Of a DNA stretch of 64,000 bases, positions 18,281 through 27,413 are shown one piece after another. The notes under the pieces are model-generated. The model had not been told where the DNA came from. It searched no databases and was given only the letters and a program-made list of their open reading frames with translations. Position 1 is the first letter of the stretch. Each line of letters opens with the position of its first letter. The DNA comes from Bacteroidetes bacterium MED-G17 (lineage in GTDB: Bacteria; Bacteroidota; Bacteroidia; NS11-12g; UBA9320). The position numbers and the translations under genes are program-made. The stretch spans positions 124,001 to 188,000 of the forward strand of contig NTKK01000001.1 of assembly GCA_002457675.1 (NCBI GenBank), read 5' to 3'.

Positions 18281-18601
18281 ATGGCAGTTCAGGAATTACA
18301 AGACGATACCTTTGCCCAACTGGCGAAAAACGAAGAAAAAATCATTGTAAAATTTCATGCAAATTGGTGCGGGAGTTGTAAACTTTTCGCGCCCAAGTTT
18401 AAACGTTTGTCAGAGGACGAACAATTCAATGGCATCCATTTTGTAAAAATAAATGCTGAGGAAAATCCTCAAGCTCGTCAATGGGCCAAAGTAGACAATT
18501 TACCTTTTTTCGCCACGGTTAAGAATACTTCCATTCAAAATGCTCTTTCTACCAACAAAGAAGATAAAGTTGTGGAATTTTTAAATGAACTGAAAAAATG
18601 A
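18281..18601 (+). CDS. Thioredoxin-like protein
   Basis: A 106-residue thioredoxin fold with the active site WCGSCK near residues 29-34 and the cis-proline in NLPFFATVKN near 76. It lacks a signal peptide, so it should be cytoplasmic. CGSC instead of CGPC usually shifts redox potential; the partner protein is unknown. The stop codon overlaps the start of the following small gene, which suggests the two act together. Confidence 0.88.
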   Translation: MAVQELQDDTFAQLAKNEEKIIVKFHANWCGSCKLFAPKFKRLSEDEQFNGIHFVKINAEENPQARQWAKVDNLPFFATVKNTSIQNALSTNKEDKVVEFLNELKK

Positions 18602-18837
18602 AGATAGCTTCCATAAAAAAGTTGGTCAACCTATACGATGTAGAAGAATTAAAAAAAGCAGAAGAATCGTTTTATGCAGAAGAAAACCCCAGTATAGAAA
18701 TTGAAGGAGATGACCTTGGGGAAAAATTGACCCATGTTTTGGCTGCAATTGACATTAAACGAGACGTGCAAAATGGAGCAAAACTTAACGAAGCCATTCG
18801 TTCTTTTAGCCAAAGAGTTCGCTCGAGCATAAGCTGA
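18598..18837 (+). CDS. Small conserved protein (DUF6952-like)
   Basis: A 79-residue acidic protein starting MKIASIKKLVNLYDVEEL, with a central IEIEGDDLGEKLTHVL and a C-terminal SFSQRVRSSIS. From memory this pattern belongs to a short Bacteroidota family named DUF6952; I could not check this. It is translationally coupled to the thioredoxin by an ATGA overlap. No catalytic motif or membrane segment is seen, and its function is unknown. Confidence 0.72.
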   Translation: MKIASIKKLVNLYDVEELKKAEESFYAEENPSIEIEGDDLGEKLTHVLAAIDIKRDVQNGAKLNEAIRSFSQRVRSSIS

Positions 18838-18889
18838 AATAGTTTAAGGTATTTTAACTACAAAAAAAGATTCACAAATTGTTGAAAAT

Positions 18890-18938
18890 TACAATCTAAA
18901 GTAGTTCTAAAAAGCAATGTAAAAGGGTGTAGATTGTA
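18890..18938. promoter_or_regulatory. Inverted repeat, candidate operator of the nqr operon
   Basis: TACAATCTA at 18890-18898 and TAGATTGTA at 18930-18938 are perfect reverse complements, with centres 40 bases apart (about four helical turns). The right arm lies where a -33 element would be for the box at 18950-18957, and no normal -33 TTG is present. This fits an activator or looping repressor, but no regulator is identified. Confidence 0.4.
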
Positions 18939-18949
18939 GCACAAATTTT

Positions 18950-18957
18950 TATTTTTG
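18950..18957 (+). promoter_or_regulatory. -7 box of the nqr operon
   Basis: TATTTTTG matches TAnnTTTG and ends 18 bases before the ATG of nqrA. It overlaps an in-frame TTG at 18955, which therefore cannot be the start of translation if this promoter is used. Confidence 0.5.
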
Positions 18958-18975
18958 TACGCAAGTTTAGACTGC

Positions 18976-20319
18976 ATGTCCAAGGTAATAAAAATCAAAA
19001 AAGGAAAAGACCTAAAATTGGCAGGAAAAGCTTCTTTAGAAGTTCAAAGTATTCAATCAAAAACCTATGCGGTTAAACCTCAAGAATACCCATTTGTTTG
19101 GCCAAAATTAAATGTAAAAGTAGGTGATGAAGTCAAAGCAGGAACTTCACTTTTTTATGACAAAGCATTTGACAAAGTGCAGTTTTGCGCACCTGTAAGT
19201 GGCGAAGTTGTTGAAATCAATAGGGGAGAAAGAAGGGTAATAAAAGAAATTGTAATTCTTGCAGACGAAAAAATTAAGTACGAAAAATTCGATACAAAAT
19301 CATTTAAGACTTTCTCAAAAGAACAAATAATAGAAGCACTATTGGCGGCTGGTCTTTGGCCAACCATAACCCAAAGGCCTTTTGGCACATTAGCCAATTA
19401 TAATGAAACGCCCAAAGCCATCTTTGTGGCAGGTTTTGACTCTGCTCCGCTAGCTGCGGATTACGCCTTTGTTCTACATGACCAAAAAGAGCATCTTCAA
19501 GCAGGCATTTCTGCAATAACAAAACTGACTCAAGGCAAAGTGCATCTAAACCTCCATCAAAGCCAACGCACAGATGCATGCTTTGATTTAGAGGGAATCC
19601 AAAAAAATATATTTAATGGCAACCATCCATCAGGTTTGTTGGGGGTGCAAATTAATCATATAGACCCCATCAATAAGGGTGATATCGTGTGGACGCTACA
19701 TGCGACAGATTTGGCCAAGATTGGTCGTTTTTTCTTAACGGGCGAATATCGAGCAGAAAAGAAATTTGCCCTTGCTGGCTCCCAGGTAAATCAGCCGCAG
19801 TATTTTCACGCCATAGAGGGTATTGCCCTTAATGAATTGTTAGGCGAGAGGCTAAAAAAAGGAGAAACCCGATTAATTGAAGGTAATGTTCTTACAGGGA
19901 AGCAAATTAAAAAAGAAAGCTATCTGTCTTCGAGTACAAACGAAATCACTGCTATTCCCGAGGGCAAAGAATATGAATTCTTGGGTTGGTTGTTTCCTAG
20001 CTATGCAAGACCAACGTTATCGAAATCAATGCCCAATTATTGGCTTGAAAGAAAAGAATATCAAGTGAATACCAATACGCATGGAGAAGAACGTGCTTTT
20101 GTGGTATCTGGTGAATACGAAAAAGTTCTTCCGATGGACATAATGCCTGTACAACTGTTAAAAAGCATCTTGGCAAATGACATCGAAGCTATGGAAAATC
20201 TTGGCATCCTAGAAATATTGCCTGAAGATTTGGCCTTATGCGAGTTTGTATGTAGCTCAAAAATAGAGGTCCAAAAAATAGTAAACCAAGGAATTGAACT
20301 TATGTTACAAGAAGGATAA
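18976..20319 (+). CDS. nqrA: Na+-translocating NADH:quinone reductase subunit A
   Basis: NqrA is the peripheral cytoplasmic subunit of the sodium-pumping NADH:quinone reductase and takes part in quinone binding. The 447-residue product begins with a lipoyl-like domain (KKGKDLKLAGKA, then VKVGDEVKAG), followed by the Fe-S-less NqrA core, with TITQRPFGTLANY and HPSGLLGVQINHIDP as recognisable motifs. The ATG at 18976 is chosen over an upstream in-frame TTG because that TTG lies in the -7 box. It starts a seven-gene operon nqrABCDEF-apbE. Confidence 0.96.
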   Translation: MSKVIKIKKGKDLKLAGKASLEVQSIQSKTYAVKPQEYPFVWPKLNVKVGDEVKAGTSLFYDKAFDKVQFCAPVSGEVVEINRGERRVIKEIVILADEKIKYEKFDTKSFKTFSKEQIIEALLAAGLWPTITQRPFGTLANYNETPKAIFVAGFDSAPLAADYAFVLHDQKEHLQAGISAITKLTQGKVHLNLHQSQRTDACFDLEGIQKNIFNGNHPSGLLGVQINHIDPINKGDIVWTLHATDLAKIGRFFLTGEYRAEKKFALAGSQVNQPQYFHAIEGIALNELLGERLKKGETRLIEGNVLTGKQIKKESYLSSSTNEITAIPEGKEYEFLGWLFPSYARPTLSKSMPNYWLERKEYQVNTNTHGEERAFVVSGEYEKVLPMDIMPVQLLKSILANDIEAMENLGILEILPEDLALCEFVCSSKIEVQKIVNQGIELMLQEG

Positions 20320-20321
20320 AA

Positions 20322-21485
20322 ATGAAATTTCTGAGAAATTACGTAGAGAAAATCAAGCCAAACTTTGAAGAAGGAGGTAAGTTACATTTTTTACACTCAA
20401 CCTTTGACGCCTTTGAAACATTTTTGTTTGTGCCCAATCACGTTACCAAAAATGGTGTGCATATTCGCGATGGTATCGATATCAAACGTACCATGTTTAT
20501 GGTTATTGTAGCCCTTATACCTGCCACCCTTTTTGGCATGTGGAATGTTGGCTATCAGCACTTCTTGTCGATGGGTCAAAGTGCAAGTTTTTTTGATGCT
20601 ATGTGGTATGGTACTTTGCAAACATTGCCCATCATTGTGGTGAGTTATGCTGCAGGACTGGGCGTGGAATTTGCATTTGCGCAGGTAAAGAAGCACCCTG
20701 TTTCTGAAGGTTTTTTAGTTAGTGCCTTATTAATACCATTGTGTTTGCCGCCAGACATTCCTCTTTGGATGGTAGCAATAGCCACCATTTTTTCCGTAGT
20801 AGTTGGTAAAGAAGTTTTTGGTGGAACTGGAATGAATATACTTAACCCCGCACTTACAGCCCGAGTTTTTCTATATTTCGCCTATCCGGGCGCCATGAGC
20901 GGAGGATACGATGTTTGGGTTGCCAATGCGTCAGATGGCTATACAGGTGCAACCAATTTGGCGGAAGTATACAATGCAAGTAATGCGGGAGAACACTTCC
21001 ATTCAAACACACTTCAAGCAAGTGCTTGGGACAGCTTTATGGGGTGGATACCGGGCTCGATTGGGGAAACATCGACACTAATGTGTTTATTGGGTGCAGC
21101 ATTCCTCATTTTTATAGGTATTGGTTCTTGGCGAATTATTCTTTCAACATTTATCGGAGGTGCAGTAATGGGCCTTATTTTAAATTTGGTAGGTGGAAAT
21201 GCATACTATGAAATGCCGTTTTATTACCATTTAATTATTGGTGGTTTTGCTTTTGGTGCCATTTTCATGGCCACTGATCCAGTAAGCGCAGCACAGACCA
21301 ATAGAGGAAAAATATTGTACGGATTTCTCATTGGGGTTCTTACCGTTTTAATTCGTGTATTCAATCCCGCATATCCTGAAGGGATTATGATGGCCATTTT
21401 GTTAATGAATGTATTTGCGCCATTGTTTGATTATTATGTTGTAAAAAGTAACATCAAAAAAAGATTATCGCGTGTCAAAGCTTAA
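20322..21485 (+). CDS. nqrB: Na+-translocating NADH:quinone reductase subunit B
   Basis: NqrB is a polytopic membrane subunit that carries covalently bound FMN and riboflavin and is part of the sodium path. The 387-residue protein has about ten hydrophobic segments. The flavinylation site is the TGATN motif with threonine near residue 211, and MNILNPALTARVF lies just before it. Two bases separate it from nqrA, and its end overlaps nqrC by 14 bases. ApbE, needed to attach the FMN, is encoded at the end of the operon. Confidence 0.97.
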   Translation: MKFLRNYVEKIKPNFEEGGKLHFLHSTFDAFETFLFVPNHVTKNGVHIRDGIDIKRTMFMVIVALIPATLFGMWNVGYQHFLSMGQSASFFDAMWYGTLQTLPIIVVSYAAGLGVEFAFAQVKKHPVSEGFLVSALLIPLCLPPDIPLWMVAIATIFSVVVGKEVFGGTGMNILNPALTARVFLYFAYPGAMSGGYDVWVANASDGYTGATNLAEVYNASNAGEHFHSNTLQASAWDSFMGWIPGSIGETSTLMCLLGAAFLIFIGIGSWRIILSTFIGGAVMGLILNLVGGNAYYEMPFYYHLIIGGFAFGAIFMATDPVSAAQTNRGKILYGFLIGVLTVLIRVFNPAYPEGIMMAILLMNVFAPLFDYYVVKSNIKKRLSRVKA

Positions 21486-22197
21486 CAAAAACAGTAATTT
21501 TTACATACTTGGTTATGCGGTTATGCTAACCATTGTTTTAGGAACTTTGTTGCCAACCGTCGCGGGGGCGCTAAAGTCAAAAATTGTAAGCAACAAAGAA
21601 TTTGAAAAAAAGAAATTCATCCTTACCGCAGGCTTGGGTCATGATAAGCTTGCAACAATGACAGATGAAGAAATAAATCTATTGTACGATAACAATGTAG
21701 AAAGTACAGTAATTAATGTGGAGGGCCAAAATATGGATAGAACAGCAGATGCAGTTATTGTTGCAAAAGAGTATAAGCTAGCCAAGGACCAAAGATCTTT
21801 GCCCGTATATATCATTTCATCTGAAAAAGAAAAATCTTATGTTTTTCCAATGCATGGCTATGGTTTATGGGATGAAATTTGGGGTTATGTAGCGCTCGAA
21901 AAAGACGGACAAACCATAAAGGCGGTAGTTTTTGACCACAAAGGGGAGACCCCAGGTCTTGGGGCACGAATTTCTAGTGAGGAGATTCAAAAAAGATTCT
22001 CTGGGAAATCTATTTTCGACGAATCTAATAACTTGGTTTCTGTAGCCATGCAAAAAGGCGAGGGAAATGATTATGCAACTAAAGAAAACCAAGTAGATGG
22101 TATGAGTGGTGCAACCATTACAGGAGTTGGCCTCAACAACATGCTTATAGAATACTTTACATTATACAAAAACTTTATAACTTCAATTGGGCAATAA
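21472..22197 (+). CDS. nqrC: Na+-translocating NADH:quinone reductase subunit C
   Basis: NqrC has one N-terminal membrane anchor (residues about 10-28) and a periplasmic FMN-binding domain. The covalent FMN site is SGATITG with threonine near residue 215. The GLWDEIWGYVAL and DHKGETPGLGARI motifs match the FMN_bind domain. The start is a GTG inside nqrB; the reading MSKLNKNSNFYI fits the family N-terminus. At 241 residues it is near the usual length. Confidence 0.96.
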   Translation: MSKLNKNSNFYILGYAVMLTIVLGTLLPTVAGALKSKIVSNKEFEKKKFILTAGLGHDKLATMTDEEINLLYDNNVESTVINVEGQNMDRTADAVIVAKEYKLAKDQRSLPVYIISSEKEKSYVFPMHGYGLWDEIWGYVALEKDGQTIKAVVFDHKGETPGLGARISSEEIQKRFSGKSIFDESNNLVSVAMQKGEGNDYATKENQVDGMSGATITGVGLNNMLIEYFTLYKNFITSIGQ

Positions 22198-22198
22198 G

Positions 22199-22849
22199 AT
22201 GAGTGAAGCTTTAGTAGAAAAACAAAAACAAGAAAAAGAACCATTATTTTCAAAAAAGAATCGGAAGCTAATCAGCAATCCACTTGATTCTGACAATCCA
22301 ATAACGGTTCAAGTTTTGGGTATTTGCTCAGCACTCGCTGTAACTATTAAGCTAAAACCATCATTTATCATGGGCATTGCCGTATTTTTTGTTATGGTTT
22401 TAAGCAGTTTGGTTATTTCATTGATAAGAAATTCTATTCCCTCAAGAATTAGAATTATAGTTCAGTTAGGCGTCGTAGCAACTTTGGTAGCGATTGTTGA
22501 TCAAATTTTACAGGCGTATGCCTACGATATATCTAAACAGTTGTCTGTTTTTGTTGGCCTAATTATTACCAATTGTATTATTATGGGTCGTATCGAGGCC
22601 TTTGCTTTAGGTAATAAGCCTTGGCCAAGTGTTTTAGACGCAGCAGGCAATGCGCTAGGTTACGCAGCCATCCTATTGATTGTCGCGTTTTTTAGAGAAT
22701 TATTGGGTTCTGGCTCTTTCTTTGATATCAAAGTTTTAGGCGACTGGTACACGCCAAATGGGGTAATGACCAATACAGCTGGAGCCGCCATTATTCTAGG
22801 TTTATTAATTTGGGCACAAAGAGCAAGAAACGGATACGTAGAAGACTAA
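22199..22849 (+). CDS. nqrD: Na+-translocating NADH:quinone reductase subunit D
   Basis: NqrD is one of two homologous membrane subunits (with NqrE) that hold an iron site between them. The 216-residue protein has six hydrophobic segments; [20 protein letters not shown] is the N-terminal motif, and [10 protein letters not shown] contains the conserved cysteine, matched by TNCIIMGR later. I use the ATG at 22199, immediately after the nqrC stop; an in-frame TTG at 22187 would lie within nqrC and adds nothing conserved. Confidence 0.96.
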   Translation: MSEALVEKQKQEKEPLFSKKNRKLISNPLDSDNPITVQVLGICSALAVTIKLKPSFIMGIAVFFVMVLSSLVISLIRNSIPSRIRIIVQLGVVATLVAIVDQILQAYAYDISKQLSVFVGLIITNCIIMGRIEAFALGNKPWPSVLDAAGNALGYAAILLIVAFFRELLGSGSFFDIKVLGDWYTPNGVMTNTAGAAIILGLLIWAQRARNGYVED

Positions 22850-22853
22850 ACAA

Positions 22854-23498
22854 ATGGAAAATCTATTAAATATATTCATCAAATCTATTTTTGTTGAGAA
22901 CATGATTTTTGCCTATTTCCTGGGCATGTGTTCTTATTTAGCTGTTTCAAAAAAAATAGATACTGCGGTGGGTCTTGGCTTTGCCGTAATCTTTGTATTG
23001 GGTATTACAATACCATTAAATTGGTTGGTGTATAATTATGTTTTAAAAGAAGGATCTTTGGCTTGGCTCAATAATATGGGTATTTCCAAAGAAATGGCTG
23101 ACTTTTCAAAAGTAGATTTAGAAGTATTGAAGTACATAGTCTTCATCGCCGTAATTGCTTCCTTTGTTCAGCTAACCGAAATGGTTATTGAAAAAGTTTC
23201 ACCTTCTTTATACAATGCATTAGGAATTTTCTTACCCCTAATTGCTGTAAACTGTTCTATTCTCGGGGGAGCATTGTTTCTTCCCGGAAGAGAATACACC
23301 TTTCCAGAGTCCTTGGCTTTTGGATTTGGGAGTGGAATAGGGTGGCTTATGGCCGTGGTTGCCTTAGCAGCAATAAGAGAAAAAATACAATATAGCAATG
23401 TTCCAAAACCTTTACGAGGTTTAGGCATTACATTTATAACAGTAGGTCTAATGGCCTTTGGGTTTTTAAGTTTTATGGGTTTTAAACTACCATTTTAA
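22854..23498 (+). CDS. nqrE: Na+-translocating NADH:quinone reductase subunit E
   Basis: NqrE pairs with NqrD in the membrane. The 214-residue product shows six hydrophobic segments, the early [14 protein letters not shown] motif with its cysteine, and [11 protein letters not shown] near residue 125, which together supply the cysteines of the intramembrane iron site. Four bases follow nqrD and one base precedes nqrF. Length and motifs are standard. Confidence 0.96.
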   Translation: MENLLNIFIKSIFVENMIFAYFLGMCSYLAVSKKIDTAVGLGFAVIFVLGITIPLNWLVYNYVLKEGSLAWLNNMGISKEMADFSKVDLEVLKYIVFIAVIASFVQLTEMVIEKVSPSLYNALGIFLPLIAVNCSILGGALFLPGREYTFPESLAFGFGSGIGWLMAVVALAAIREKIQYSNVPKPLRGLGITFITVGLMAFGFLSFMGFKLPF

Positions 23499-23499
23499 G

Positions 23500-24825
23500 A
23501 TGCTATTTTTAGAAATAAACACAGCTGTAATTTTAGTAGGAGCTTCTGTCTTTACCATCATTATTTTGATGTTGGTATTGATGCTACAAGTGGCCGCCAA
23601 AAGATTGATTTCTCAAGGCAATGTTCAAATACAAATCAATGGAGAAAAGACAGTCCAAACGGAAGTAGGAGGAACACTCCTTAGTGCCTTGCAAGATAGT
23701 GACTTGTTTTTGCCTTCTGCTTGTGGTGGAGGTGGAACTTGTGCCATGTGCGTTTGTCAAGTTCAAGAAGGTGGCGGAGAGATTTTGGCTACAGAAAAAA
23801 GTCAAATTAAAAGAAAAGACCAAAAAGATCACTTTAGATTGGCTTGCCAAGTCAAGGTGAGAGAGGATATGAAAGTGCAAATACCTGATGAGGTATTTGG
23901 TATTAAAAAATGGGAATGCGAAGTGGTGTCAAACTACAATGTGGCATCGTTTATTAAAGAATTTGTGGTAAAACTGCCTGAAGGCGAAACATTGGATTTT
24001 GAAGCGGGTGGATATATTCAGGTAGATGTACCCAAATGTGAAGTCGCATATAAAAATATTGACATTACGGCACATCCCGAATTGGTGGCTGAAGGAAGAG
24101 ACCCTCAAGATTTTAAGTCAGAATGGGATAAATATGGTTTGTGGGATTTAAAAATGAAAAATCCAGAACCCATTTTCCGAGCGTATTCCATGGCCAATCA
24201 TCCGGCGGAAGGTAATATTATTATGCTCAATATTCGTATTGCTACACCTCCTTGGGATCGAGCCAATAACAGATGGATGGATGTAAACCCAGGAATTTGT
24301 TCTTCTTTTGTATTTGATTGTAAACCAGGTGATAAAGTGACTATATCTGGCCCATACGGTGAGTTTTTTATCAAAGAAACGGAAGCAGAAATGTTGTACA
24401 TTGGTGGTGGGGCAGGAATGGCACCAATGAGAAGTCATTTATTTCATTTATTTCATACGCTCAAAACAGGCAGGAAAGTAACCTATTGGTATGGTGGACG
24501 ATCTAAAAGAGAACTTTTTTACCTAGATCACTTTAAAGAAATAGAGAAGCAGTTTCCTAATTTTCAGTTTCATATAGTCTTGTCAGAACCAAAAGAAGAA
24601 GATAATTGGAAAGCGAAACAAAATGTGGATGACAAAAATGGAGATGGATTTATAGGGTTTGTTCACCAAGCAGTAATAGACCAATATTTGAGCTCGCACG
24701 AAGCACCTGAAGATATTGAATTTTACTTTTGTGGACCACCACTAATGAACCAAGCTGTGCTTAAAATGTGCGACGATTGGGGTATTCCAGAGGAAAACGT
24801 CTCATTCGACGATTTTGGTGGCTAA
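23500..24825 (+). CDS. nqrF: Na+-translocating NADH:quinone reductase subunit F
   Basis: NqrF is the NADH-oxidising subunit. It has an N-terminal membrane helix (residues about 5-30), a 2Fe-2S ferredoxin domain with cysteines at about 75, 81, 84 and 116 ([10 protein letters not shown] and RLACQV), an FAD-binding domain with RAYSMANHP, and a C-terminal NADH domain ([12 protein letters not shown], then [11 protein letters not shown]). The length of 441 residues is slightly above the proteobacterial form. Its last eleven bases overlap apbE. Confidence 0.97.
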   Translation: MLFLEINTAVILVGASVFTIIILMLVLMLQVAAKRLISQGNVQIQINGEKTVQTEVGGTLLSALQDSDLFLPSACGGGGTCAMCVCQVQEGGGEILATEKSQIKRKDQKDHFRLACQVKVREDMKVQIPDEVFGIKKWECEVVSNYNVASFIKEFVVKLPEGETLDFEAGGYIQVDVPKCEVAYKNIDITAHPELVAEGRDPQDFKSEWDKYGLWDLKMKNPEPIFRAYSMANHPAEGNIIMLNIRIATPPWDRANNRWMDVNPGICSSFVFDCKPGDKVTISGPYGEFFIKETEAEMLYIGGGAGMAPMRSHLFHLFHTLKTGRKVTYWYGGRSKRELFYLDHFKEIEKQFPNFQFHIVLSEPKEEDNWKAKQNVDDKNGDGFIGFVHQAVIDQYLSSHEAPEDIEFYFCGPPLMNQAVLKMCDDWGIPEENVSFDDFGG

Positions 24826-25816
24826 AATACATGCCCATTACCGAACACTTGTAGTCTTAACAAGCTTGTTTTTTGTGGCCTGCGGTGGTCAATCAGAAAA
24901 GCTGCTTTCTGGTAATACAATGGGTACTAGCTACTCGATAAAATATTTTGGCGAACAAACCATTGAGCAGGAAAAGGTAGATTTTCTTTTGGACTCTTTC
25001 AACCAAGTGCTCTCTACATATTTACCAAAATCGCACATTAGCAAATTCAATCATGATTACAACTTTTTTTTACAATCTTCTACACATCCTTGGTTGTACC
25101 GTGTAGCGATAAAAAGCAAACAAGTATGGTTAAATACTGGTGGTTATTTTGATATTAGCGCAGCTCCACTTTTTAATGCATATGGTTTTGGAGAAGAACA
25201 AAAGCAAGAAATAAATGCCTACCTGAGAGATTCACTACTTCAGCTAGTGGGTATGGATAAATTGATTTTTACAGATAAGACCTTACAAAAAGTAGATGTC
25301 CGAACACAAATCAATGCAAATGCGATTGCCAAGGGATATGGTGTAGATATTTTGGCACAATTTTTAGATGGGCAAGGCGTGCAAAATTATTTGATTGAGA
25401 TTGGGGGAGAATTGAGAGCCAAGGGGAAAAATGCCCATGGTGAATGGTGGTCTATTGGCATCAATAAACCGACAAGTGGTGCGTCAATAAAATCACAAAT
25501 AAAGCAGTTAGAACTCCAAAATCAATCTATTGCAACTTCTGGAAATTATCGCAACTATTACCAAGAAAAAGGTAAAAAGATAGTGCATACCATCAATCCA
25601 AAAACTGGATTGGCTGAAGAAAATAATATGGTAAGTGCAAGTATTTTGGCTAAAAATTGCTTGGAGGCTGATGCTTATGCTACTGCCGTTATGGCTATGG
25701 GATTCCCAAAATGCCTTTCTGTATTTCAACACAAGAAAATCTCGGCGTATTTGATTTATGAAAAAAATGGTTTGATGGTAGATACCACAATTGGTAAACT
25801 CAATATCTTGAAATGA
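24815..25816 (+). CDS. apbE: FAD:protein FMN transferase ApbE
   Basis: ApbE attaches FMN from FAD to threonine in the NqrB and NqrC flavinylation motifs. The 333-residue product has a lipoprotein-like signal ([12 protein letters not shown]), the [13 protein letters not shown] start of the mature domain, [14 protein letters not shown], the [11 protein letters not shown] motif and the C-terminal metal-binding region [12 protein letters not shown]. The start is TTG at 24815 or GTG at 24818, both within nqrF. Its place at the end of the nqr operon fits the role in maturing the pump. Confidence 0.93.
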   Translation: MVAKIHAHYRTLVVLTSLFFVACGGQSEKLLSGNTMGTSYSIKYFGEQTIEQEKVDFLLDSFNQVLSTYLPKSHISKFNHDYNFFLQSSTHPWLYRVAIKSKQVWLNTGGYFDISAAPLFNAYGFGEEQKQEINAYLRDSLLQLVGMDKLIFTDKTLQKVDVRTQINANAIAKGYGVDILAQFLDGQGVQNYLIEIGGELRAKGKNAHGEWWSIGINKPTSGASIKSQIKQLELQNQSIATSGNYRNYYQEKGKKIVHTINPKTGLAEENNMVSASILAKNCLEADAYATAVMAMGFPKCLSVFQHKKISAYLIYEKNGLMVDTTIGKLNILK

Positions 25817-25830
25817 ACAAGCACAATTTT

Positions 25831-26055
25831 TTAATTGCCAATCTTAGGAAACTCGTTTAATTTTTTTCGATCTCCCTGGCAGGCTTCGCCTACTTTACTT
25901 CCACAAAGTCCACATTCCCCTATCTCATTGGCTAGTAGTGGATTTTGACTGGCACAGCCACCCCGAACCTCTCCATCTTTCACAAAAAACAGTCGTATGG
26001 CAAAACCTGCAGTAACAATGCCCACTAGGACTATAGACAAAAGAAGTGTAGTCAT
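25831..26055 (-). CDS. nqrM: NqrM-like maturation factor (DUF539 type)
   Basis: The 74-residue product has one N-terminal membrane helix (LLLSIVLVGIVTAGFAI) and four cysteines in the order GGC, ECGLCG, EAC. This matches NqrM, which in Vibrio is needed to insert the iron between NqrD and NqrE. The gene lies convergent to apbE with a 14-base gap, not within the operon as in proteobacteria. I use the ATG at 26055; the in-frame TTG at 26067 overlaps a TACTTTTG box on this strand. Confidence 0.82.
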   Translation of the reverse strand: MTTLLLSIVLVGIVTAGFAIRLFFVKDGEVRGGCASQNPLLANEIGECGLCGSKVGEACQGDRKKLNEFPKIGN

Positions 26056-26064
26056 TTTGCCATT

Positions 26065-26072
26065 CAAAAGTA
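26065..26072 (-). promoter_or_regulatory. -7 box of nqrM
   Basis: On the minus strand this reads TACTTTTG, matching TAnnTTTG. It ends nine bases before the ATG of nqrM, so the leader should be only a few bases long. No -33 TTG at normal spacing was found. Confidence 0.45.
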
Positions 26073-26129
26073 CTAGAATTTTTGTCTGACTTAAACTATT
26101 TTGGCTTGATTATTGTATTTAAAGGGTAG

Positions 26130-26339
26130 TTGTTTAAAAGTGAAAAAATAAAATCGTTTTCTACCATCCTAGTTTTTCTTCTACTTTTAAATATTTTGGC
26201 TTTTTCTTTAGGGCAAAAGATTCATAGAAATATTCAGGCAAACTTGGCCAAAACAGAAAAAGTTTCTTTTCATTCTTGGGAAGTTTTGAGTTGGTCTTAT
26301 TCGTTTCTCCGTTATATTGCCCCTCAAGGTAAGCAGTAG
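26130..26339 (+). CDS. Small membrane-anchored protein before the sensor kinase
   Basis: No family recognised. The 69-residue product has a basic N-terminus (MFKSEKIKS), one strong hydrophobic stretch (TILVFLLLLNILAFSLG), and a polar 40-residue end with tryptophans and an LAKTEKVSFHSWEVLSW section, expected to face the periplasm. The start is a TTG. Its stop codon is directly followed by the ATG of the LytS-type kinase, which suggests co-translation. It could be an accessory sensor for the kinase; this is inference, and it could also be a chance frame. Confidence 0.5.
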   Translation: MFKSEKIKSFSTILVFLLLLNILAFSLGQKIHRNIQANLAKTEKVSFHSWEVLSWSYSFLRYIAPQGKQ

Positions 26340-27413
26340 ATGGTAAAAAATATATCTCAACAAGATCTTTATGACCGAATTTCTGCCCTAAAGCTGCACC
26401 ATGTTCTTTTTTGGACGCTCTATTTTCTATTTTGGTATTTCCTTAACAAAAATTCAAATGGTGAGACGTTTGCGCTATTTAATGCCATAAAATTGGTTGT
26501 GTATCATGGCGCAGCAAGCTACTTCAACATTTATGTATTGTTGCCTCAATTTTTAAAGAAAAAGCTCTATTTCAGTTATTTCATTTCACTTTTTATGCTT
26601 ATTTCTTTAATTTCTTTTCTGGTTATAATTACCTATTATTTTGTTGATTTTATCCCTGATCAAACCAAATCCTCACTATGGAGTCAGCGCTTTTTTGTAT
26701 TCAATGCAATTAGCGTATCCTATACAGTAGCAGTCACTTCTTCGCTAAAACTGGTTAAAAATTGGTACGACAGAGAGCAACAAGCAAAAAATTTAGAGAA
26801 ACTAAACATAGAGGCAGAATTAAAATACCTAAAAAGTCAAATCAATCCTCATTTTTTATTTAACAGTTTAAACGGTGTTTATGCATTGGCTTTGCAGAAG
26901 GATAGTAAAACACCAGAGATGATATTAAAACTGTCTGAAATGCTTCGTCATTTATTGTATAGTGGAAATCATGAATGGGTAAGCTTAGAGGAAGAGATAG
27001 ACTATCTAAAAAACTACTTATCGTTTGAAAAATTTCGTCTTAAAGATAGGCTAGAGGTGAAATTTTCAATACTTGGAGATATTAGAAATAAAAAAATAGC
27101 TCCGATGCTCTTTTTACCTTTCGTAGAAAATGCTTTTAAACATGGAGTGAATAAGCAAACAAAAGCAAGTTTGATCGAAGGGAAAATAAAAGTGGATGAC
27201 AATAAGTTAAACTTTCAACTAGAAAATAATATTGCTAAAATTCTCACCAAATCAGACAATAACAGTGGAGGAATAGGTCTACAAAACATTCAAAAAAGAC
27301 TTAAATTGATGTATCCTACAAGTTCAACTTTAGAAATTGAAAATCAAAAAGATAAATTTACCGTAAAATTTAGTATTGACTTAAATGAAAATCAAGTGTT
27401 TAGCCGTAGATGA
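26340..27413 (+). CDS. LytS/YpdA-type membrane histidine kinase
   Basis: A 357-residue kinase with four hydrophobic segments in residues 15-140 and no recognisable periplasmic domain. The His_kinase motif SQINPHFLFNSLNG with the phosphoacceptor histidine is near residues 167-180, and the HATPase domain has FVENAFKHGV and GGIGLQNIQKRL. This family passes phosphate to LytTR regulators. The 3' end overlaps the regulator gene by 29 bases, so the two are a coupled pair. The signal is unknown. Confidence 0.92.
   Translation: MVKNISQQDLYDRISALKLHHVLFWTLYFLFWYFLNKNSNGETFALFNAIKLVVYHGAASYFNIYVLLPQFLKKKLYFSYFISLFMLISLISFLVIITYYFVDFIPDQTKSSLWSQRFFVFNAISVSYTVAVTSSLKLVKNWYDREQQAKNLEKLNIEAELKYLKSQINPHFLFNSLNGVYALALQKDSKTPEMILKLSEMLRHLLYSGNHEWVSLEEEIDYLKNYLSFEKFRLKDRLEVKFSILGDIRNKKIAPMLFLPFVENAFKHGVNKQTKASLIEGKIKVDDNKLNFQLENNIAKILTKSDNNSGGIGLQNIQKRLKLMYPTSSTLEIENQKDKFTVKFSIDLNENQVFSRR

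Noticed and set aside
18955-18975. TTG at 18955 as the nqrA start
   Set aside because: It overlaps the TATTTTTG -7 box and the added residues are not conserved; the ATG at 18976 fits the family.
25817-25830. CAATT/AATTG mini-hairpin between apbE and nqrM
   Set aside because: Five AT-rich pairs are too weak for a terminator.
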